Assembly: GCA_964394835.1 (NCBI GenBank)
Contig: CAYMZA010000009.1
Coordinates: 1-18,503, forward strand
Length of the DNA: 18,503 nucleotides
From: UM-FILTER-36-13 sp964394835
GTDB taxonomy: Bacteria; Patescibacteriota; Patescibacteriia; UBA1558; GWA2-36-10
Direction of reading: 5' to 3'
The number at the start of each line of letters is the position of its first letter. Position 1 is the first letter of the stretch. Both the position numbers and the translations under genes were made by a program. Positions 14,058 through 18,503 of the stretch are shown here, piece after piece. The notes under the pieces are model-generated. The model was given only the letters and a program-made list of their open reading frames with translations. It was not told where the DNA came from and ran no database searches.

Positions 14058-14083
14058 GCTCACTCCTTTAGTTTAGTGTTAAA

Positions 14084-14116
14084 GAACAAAGACCTACACT
14101 ATGCAGGTCTTTTATT
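14084..14116 (-). terminator. Hairpin after ppsA that is also the 5' end of the next mRNA
   Basis: AAGACCT and AGGTCTT (14111-14105 and 14095-14089 on the minus strand) form a seven-pair stem with a nine-base loop and continue TTGTTCTTT. It lies 33 bp after the ppsA stop, so it fits as the ppsA terminator. The promoter at 14143-14115 would start RNA at its first stem bases, so the hairpin also caps the next transcript. Confidence 0.65.
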
Positions 14117-14143
14117 TATATCACTTATTAATTACATAGTCAA
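14115..14143 (-). promoter_or_regulatory. Promoter of the 131-residue orphan gene
   Basis: On the minus strand TTGACT (14143-14138) directly abuts the ppsA stop codon. A 17-bp spacer leads to TATAAA (14120-14115), with TGA before it giving an extended -10. The predicted start is near 14108. Confidence 0.7.
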
Positions 14144-16525
14144 TTATTTCTTTAATTTCTTCTCTGTTTTATTAATAGCTATACTTGTTTTAATAACTGT
14201 ATCAGGGATAAGAGAGATAGTATCTATTTTTTCTTTAACCAAGAATTGAGCAAAGTCAGGAAAATCAGAAGGAGCTTGACCACAAATACCTATTTTACTT
14301 TTATGTTTCCTAGCTGCTTTAATTACTGTAGAAACTAAATCTTTTACAGCTTTATTTCTTTCATCATATACATGTGAAACAAGTTCTGAATCCCTATCTA
14401 CGCCTAATGCTAGTTGAGTTAAATCATTAGAACCTATACTAAAACCATCAAATATCTTAGCAAACTCTTCAGCTAGTATTACATTAGAAGGTATTTCACA
14501 CATTACATATATCTCTAAACCGTTCTTACCTCTTTTTAATCCATTATCTGCTAATACCTTTAAAACTTTTTTTCCTTCTTCTATAGTTCTACAAAAAGGA
14601 ACCATAATCTTTAAATTATTTAATCCCATTTCTTCTCTTACTTTCACTAATGCTTTACATTCTAGAATAAAAGCTGGCAAATACTTAGGATCATAGTGTC
14701 TACTAGCACCTCTCCAACCTATCATAGGGTTACTTTCTACTGGTTCAAACTGTTTTCCACCTATTAGATTAGCATATTCATTAGATTTAAAATCAGATAA
14801 TCTTACAATTACATCTTTAGGATAGAAACTAGCTGTAATTCTAGCTATACCTTGTGCTAGTTTATCAATAAAGAACTGTTTTTTATCTTTATATGCAGAA
14901 GTTAGATTAAGAATCTGTTTTTTAGCTATTTTATCTTTTAGTTTATTAAAATGTATTAAAGCTAAAGGATGTATTCTAATATAGTTTGAGATTATAAACT
15001 CTTCTCTAGCTAAACCAACACCTTCATTTGGTATAAAGCTTTGCATCATAGCCATTTCAGGATTACCAATATTCATCATAACCTTAGTTTTAGGTTTTTT
15101 AAAATGTTTTAGATTTGTTTTCTTAACTGTATAATCTACAAAACCATTGTATATAAAACCTTTTTCTCCTTCAGCACAAGAAATAGTAATCTTTTGATTT
15201 TTCTTTATTTTAGTACTTCCTTGTTTAGTACCAACAACACATGGAATACCTAATTCTCTAGAAATAATAGCAGCATGACATGTTCTACCACCTGAATCAG
15301 TAACAATAGCTGCAGCCTTTTTCATTATAGGCTCCCAATCAGGATCAGTCATTTCTGTAACCAATACTTCACCTTCTTTAAATTTATCAATACCACTAAC
15401 ATTTTTTATAATATGTGCCTTACCTTGTCCTATCTTATTACCGACAGAAGCACCCTGTACTACTACCTTACCTTTTCCTTTTATAAAATATTCTGTTAAT
15501 GTATTAGGATCTTCTTGGGAACGAACAGTTTCTGGTCTAGCTTGAACAATATATAGTTTTTTAGTAATACCATCTTTAGCCCATTCCATATCCATTGGCT
15601 TTTTATAATGATTTTCAATCTCTACAGCCCATTTAGCTAATTGTAATACTTCTTTATCACTCAAAGCATATCTTTCTTGATCTTTTTTAGAAACAGGTAA
15701 ATTCTTTACTTGATTTTTTTTACTATATACTAATTTTTTTCTTTTCTCTCCTAAACTTTTACTAATAATTGGTTTAAAATTTTTAAGAGTAGGTTTAAAA
15801 ACATAGTATTCATCAGGATTAACAATTCCTTGAACAATATATTCTCCTAAGCCATAAATAGAATTTATTAAAACAGAATTTTTAAAACCAGACTCTGTAT
15901 CAATAGAGAACATAACACCAGATGTAGCTTTATCAGACCTAACCATCTTCTGCACTGTTATAGATAACTTAACCTTAAAATGATTAAATCCTTTATCACT
16001 ACGATATGATATAGCTCTATCTGTAAATAAAGAAGACATACATCTTTTACAAGCATCAAGTAAATCTTTTTCTCCTTCTATATTCAAATATGTATCTTGT
16101 TGTCCCGCAAAAGAAGCATCTGGTAAATCCTCAGCAGTAGCAGAACTTCTAACAGCAACATCTACATTCTTCTTTTTAAATTCTTTAGCTAATTTAGCAT
16201 ATGATTTACCAATACTATCTTGAAGATCCTTAGGAAATTCAGCATTTAATATAGCTTGTCTTACTAATTTAGCTCTTTCCTGAAGGTTGTGTATATCACT
16301 AGTATCTAAATCTTTTAATATTTTCCTAATCTCTTTTTTAACACCTGTTGATGTTACAAAATAATCATAGGCTTGGGCAGTAACAGCAAAGCCATTTGGT
16401 ATTGGAACACCTTTTTTAGTTAATTTAGAATACATTTCACCAAGAGAAGCATTCTTACCACCTACCCTAGGAACATCTTTAATTCCTATTTGATTAAACC
16501 AAAGAATAAATTTACCTTTTTTCAT
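14144..16525 (-). CDS. ppsA: Phosphoenolpyruvate synthase (pyruvate, water dikinase)
   Basis: This 793-residue cytosolic enzyme converts pyruvate, ATP and water to PEP, AMP and phosphate at the pyruvate/PEP node. The N-terminal ATP-grasp domain (about 1-340) includes GGKNASLGEM near the start and VAVRSSATAEDLPDASFAGQ. The swivelling phosphohistidine domain carries GGRTCHAAIISRELGIPCVVG with the catalytic histidine (roughly residue 415). The C-terminal TIM-barrel holds GVGLAREEF, GWRGASR, GSNDLTQLALGVDRDS and the ICGQAPSD cysteine motif. Length and motif order match E. coli PpsA rather than the longer PPDK. It follows two small membrane protein genes with gaps of 24 and 9 bp and lacks a Shine-Dalgarno. 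It could run toward gluconeogenesis or, as in some anaerobes, toward ATP formation. Confidence 0.97.
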   Translation of the reverse strand: MKKGKFILWFNQIGIKDVPRVGGKNASLGEMYSKLTKKGVPIPNGFAVTAQAYDYFVTSTGVKKEIRKILKDLDTSDIHNLQERAKLVRQAILNAEFPKDLQDSIGKSYAKLAKEFKKKNVDVAVRSSATAEDLPDASFAGQQDTYLNIEGEKDLLDACKRCMSSLFTDRAISYRSDKGFNHFKVKLSITVQKMVRSDKATSGVMFSIDTESGFKNSVLINSIYGLGEYIVQGIVNPDEYYVFKPTLKNFKPIISKSLGEKRKKLVYSKKNQVKNLPVSKKDQERYALSDKEVLQLAKWAVEIENHYKKPMDMEWAKDGITKKLYIVQARPETVRSQEDPNTLTEYFIKGKGKVVVQGASVGNKIGQGKAHIIKNVSGIDKFKEGEVLVTEMTDPDWEPIMKKAAAIVTDSGGRTCHAAIISRELGIPCVVGTKQGSTKIKKNQKITISCAEGEKGFIYNGFVDYTVKKTNLKHFKKPKTKVMMNIGNPEMAMMQSFIPNEGVGLAREEFIISNYIRIHPLALIHFNKLKDKIAKKQILNLTSAYKDKKQFFIDKLAQGIARITASFYPKDVIVRLSDFKSNEYANLIGGKQFEPVESNPMIGWRGASRHYDPKYLPAFILECKALVKVREEMGLNNLKIMVPFCRTIEEGKKVLKVLADNGLKRGKNGLEIYVMCEIPSNVILAEEFAKIFDGFSIGSNDLTQLALGVDRDSELVSHVYDERNKAVKDLVSTVIKAARKHKSKIGICGQAPSDFPDFAQFLVKEKIDTISLIPDTVIKTSIAINKTEKKLKK

Positions 16526-16549
16526 ACAGATTATATTTTATTATATTAA

Positions 16550-16858
16550 TTATACATTTAATTTAGAAGCATATTTACCTAGTATGGGCATTTCCCAATA
16601 CTTTCCTTCTAAAGCACTTCTTATACCAATCAAAGCATAAATTAAAGCTACAATGTAAAAAAACCAACCAAGTATTGGAATTATAAAAGCTATGATCTCG
16701 AAAATTAATAATAATACTCCTTGTTTAGCATGAAATTGTGCAAACTTAGAATTTCTTTTTAAGAATAGTGGAACTAAACAAAGTATCCATACATAACCCA
16801 ACGCAGCTACTACTTTATTATTCTCAATATCCTTTTTATCTTTTTTTATTTCTGCCAT
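16550..16858 (-). CDS. Small three-span membrane protein, DUF4870/Tic20-like
   Basis: The 102-residue protein has a charged cytoplasmic start (MAEIKKDKKDIENNK) and then three hydrophobic spans (about 17-33, 45-65 and 66-82). The loop KRNSKFAQFHAKQGVLLLIFE matches the hallmark of the DUF4870/Tic20-like group: a basic patch, then F-A-x-F/W-H-A-x-Q-G at the start of the second span. The biochemical function of this bacterial family is unknown. It starts 9 bp downstream of the 179-residue membrane protein gene and ends 24 bp before ppsA on the same strand, so one transcript is likely. No Shine-Dalgarno is present. Confidence 0.8.
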   Translation of the reverse strand: MAEIKKDKKDIENNKVVAALGYVWILCLVPLFLKRNSKFAQFHAKQGVLLLIFEIIAFIIPILGWFFYIVALIYALIGIRSALEGKYWEMPILGKYASKLNV

Positions 16859-16867
16859 ATTTTTCTA

Positions 16868-17407
16868 TTACTTATTTTTAAATATATATTTAACAAATAT
16901 ACTACCGACTAAAGCTATTATTAAAATCATCCATATAGGTTCTATTAATAAATTTAACCAAGTCCAAATAGATCCAATATATACAATTTTTAAAACAGAA
17001 GAAACAATAACCCCTAAAGAAAATGAAGTTATAGCTATAACAAAGATATTTTCATAGGTTAAACTCATTTTTATTCTAGACACATATAACCACACTATAA
17101 ACAATATTAATCTCCATGCCCAAGTAATATAAAATAAAGTAAGTTCTGATAAAAATATATTTTGAGATATACTACGAATTAATAATTCACTTAAAACTAA
17201 TATCGATACTAGGATAATAGATGTAAATATCCAACTTACTGTTTTACCACCATGGGGTTTAATTTTTTTTAACTCATGTTTTAATTCTTCTTCTATTTCT
17301 GGATTACCAAAATCAGCAATCCACAGCTGAGTACTTTCTTGATATCCATCTCCACTACTATTCCTACGATATTTTTTAATAAAAGTAATTATTTTTTTAT
17401 AAGGCAT
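16868..17407 (-). CDS. Hypothetical membrane protein, 179 residues
   Basis: I do not recognise a family. Residues 1-55 are polar and charged, with an internal WIADFGNPEIEEELKHELKKI that looks helical. Four hydrophobic spans follow (about 58-77, 86-108, 118-142 and 150-174), and the protein ends with a basic KYIFKNK, so both ends are probably cytoplasmic. It is the first gene of the apparent run leading through the DUF4870-like gene to ppsA. An extended -10 box lies about 22 bp before the ATG. No Shine-Dalgarno is present. Confidence 0.7.
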   Translation of the reverse strand: MPYKKIITFIKKYRRNSSGDGYQESTQLWIADFGNPEIEEELKHELKKIKPHGGKTVSWIFTSIILVSILVLSELLIRSISQNIFLSELTLFYITWAWRLILFIVWLYVSRIKMSLTYENIFVIAITSFSLGVIVSSVLKIVYIGSIWTWLNLLIEPIWMILIIALVGSIFVKYIFKNK

Positions 17408-17428
17408 AAAATTATCTTAATTAACTAT

Positions 17429-17437
17429 ATTATACCA
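17429..17437 (-). promoter_or_regulatory. Extended -10 promoter of the membrane-protein/ppsA run
   Basis: On the minus strand the sequence is TGG-TATAAT, the same nine bases as the NUDIX promoter. The -35 region is T-rich and overlaps the upstream terminator tract. The leader would be about 15 nt. Confidence 0.55.
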
Positions 17438-17445
17438 AAAAAAGA

Positions 17446-17474
17446 GAAAAATAAAAACCTCCTAGTTAAGGAGG
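17446..17474 (-). terminator. Rho-independent terminator of the calcium-binding repeat protein gene
   Basis: On the minus strand CCTCCT (17474-17469) pairs with AGGAGG (17463-17458) around a five-base loop, followed by TTTTTATTTTT. It lies 24 bp after the stop at 17498. Confidence 0.85.
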
Positions 17475-17497
17475 CCTTTATACCAATAAAATAATTA

Positions 17498-18503
17498 TTA
17501 AAAATCAATTTTATTTAAATCAGAATTAGTTATACCTAAACTTAGGTATCTCATAATCTGATAAGCTGCAAAACCATCTTTCATATAATATCTCTTACCA
17601 TCAACCGGATTAACATACCAAGCTTCACCTCTAGATTCTACTTGAAGAAGAATTCTGCCATAAACACTATTGACTAAATTATTATCATAAATAATCTTAC
17701 CGTTTCCTAATGGATTATATCCATTTACCACCTCTGCTCTATCATTATATCCATCACCATCCGAATCAACATTATTAACATTAGTTCCCAATCCTTCTTC
17801 TAGTTTATCTGATAAACCATCACCATCAGAATCATGTGATTCAAATCTATCTTCAACACCAACTGGTATTTTAGCTAGATCAATATTAGTAATACCAAGA
17901 CCTAAATTCCTCATCATAGAATATGCTACCTCTCCATCAGCTATATATATTCTTTTACCTGTGTCTGGTTTAACGTACCAAGCTTCGCCTCTAGATTCTA
18001 CTTGAAGAAGAATTCTACCCTTTAGACGATTAGTTAAAGAGTAATCAATCACTACTGGGACCTCTATATCATCTTCTTCAGTCATATAATTTGACATTCC
18101 AACATATAAACCATTACACCAATCAACATTTTCATAGTCAGAATAACTATATGTACCTACAAATCTATTAAAACAAGCATTATCATCATCCATGCTTGCT
18201 AACATAGCTAAGTCTAATGGATTAATAGTTTGATCAGAGTTAAGATCAGCTACTCTATTATAAACTCCATTATATGCTGTTTCTAAAATACCCGTTAAAA
18301 CATCGCACCAAATACCTGGATCAAGATTACTAACTAAAGTAGCTTGTTCTTGTGAAGTTAATGTTGGACCCATAGTAGGTAGAGAAGGCTGGAAATTCTC
18401 ATAACAAGTAGATTGATCATCATTACCAATGTAGCTAGCTAGTATAGCAAAATCCTGTGTATTAATAGTACTATCATTGTTTAAATCAAGGGTTATATTT
18501 TCT
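17498..18503 (-). CDS. Secreted calcium-binding repeat protein, N-terminus outside the window
   Basis: The frame is open to the right edge (335 codons), so the internal ATG at 18373 is not the start. From the edge inward there are two dockerin-like repeats with Ca-binding loops, DLNNDSTINTQD and DLNSDQTINPLD, each followed by LAS and DD..C. A third W-C unit (VDWCNGLYVGMSNY) lacks its loop. A GRILLQVESRGEAWYV repeat comes next, with GKR.Y and MRNLGLGITN. A thrombospondin type 3-like stretch (DSDGDGLSDKLEEGLGTN, DSDGDGYNDRAEV) follows, and then a second GEAWYV repeat ending ...SLGITNSDLNKIDF. The GEAWYV repeat is, to my knowledge, frequent in patescibacterial exported proteins; its function is unknown. 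Repeated paired cysteines and calcium loops indicate an extracellular location. A catalytic domain may lie beyond the edge. Confidence 0.85.
   Translation of the reverse strand, partial: ENITLDLNNDSTINTQDFAILASYIGNDDQSTCYENFQPSLPTMGPTLTSQEQATLVSNLDPGIWCDVLTGILETAYNGVYNRVADLNSDQTINPLDLAMLASMDDDNACFNRFVGTYSYSDYENVDWCNGLYVGMSNYMTEEDDIEVPVVIDYSLTNRLKGRILLQVESRGEAWYVKPDTGKRIYIADGEVAYSMMRNLGLGITNIDLAKIPVGVEDRFESHDSDGDGLSDKLEEGLGTNVNNVDSDGDGYNDRAEVVNGYNPLGNGKIIYDNNLVNSVYGRILLQVESRGEAWYVNPVDGKRYYMKDGFAAYQIMRYLSLGITNSDLNKIDF
17611..18019 (-). repeat. Direct repeat pair, 49 bp, encoding GRILLQVESRGEAWYV
   Basis: Positions 17611-17659 and 17971-18019 agree at 46 of 49 bases and lie exactly 360 bp apart (120 codons). 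The protein similarity extends further than the DNA identity. This indicates an intragenic domain duplication with a DNA core kept similar by recent copying or gene conversion. Confidence 0.85.

Noticed and set aside
13962..14249. Plus-strand ORF of 95 residues
   Set aside because: It is antisense to the 131-residue gene, the hairpin and the end of ppsA.

Overview
The window is strongly AT-rich bacterial DNA. It uses the standard code: TGA ends the TrmH-like gene, and TAG ends the glycosyltransferase and beta-propeller genes. Several traits point to Patescibacteria (candidate phyla radiation): a CxxC-x17-CxxC zinc-ribbon protein with a lysine-rich tail, a sigma factor with a long lysine-rich N-terminus, a secreted protein combining dockerin-like repeats with 'GEAWYV' repeats, many genes without a Shine-Dalgarno sequence, and small orphan membrane proteins. 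The assignment is inferred from gene families and style, not from a marker phylogeny.

Layout. Positions 1-148 hold the 3' part of a CAT-anticodon tRNA and a complete tRNA-Asn, followed by a terminator. A decayed P-loop kinase gene (219-727) comes next, then a NUDIX hydrolase on the minus strand, divergent from the zinc-ribbon gene. bipA/typA (1829-3607) follows with a near-consensus promoter that appears to give a leaderless mRNA. A shared terminator separates it from a 33-residue membrane protein on the minus strand.

Positions 3818-10360 are a minus-strand block read right to left: TrmH/SpoU methyltransferase and HD-domain protein (4-bp overlap), then dnaG, rpoD, a small polytopic membrane protein and a GT-C-type glycosyltransferase, with 2-6 bp gaps in the second group. 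dnaG has its own apparently leaderless promoter, covered by a perfect inverted repeat. dnaG-rpoD is the core of the classic macromolecular-synthesis operon.

Positions 10361-10927 lack an established gene. They hold a promoter-to-terminator unit on the minus strand (a structured RNA or a 45-residue membrane peptide) and a 15-codon ORF plus terminator on the plus strand. Next come an exported beta-propeller protein and an exported M23/LytM endopeptidase, probably one cell-envelope operon.

Positions 12644-14143 hold two orphan genes with strong ribosome binding sites, separated by tRNA-Ser(GGA). The last part, on the minus strand, has two small membrane proteins upstream of ppsA (phosphoenolpyruvate synthase). 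At the right edge is the C-terminal part of a secreted calcium-binding repeat protein whose start lies outside the window.

Two gene-expression styles are visible. Most genes, including bipA and dnaG, lack a Shine-Dalgarno and sit at or close to the predicted transcript start. Three orphan genes instead carry an AAAGGAG ribosome binding site behind a longer leader.
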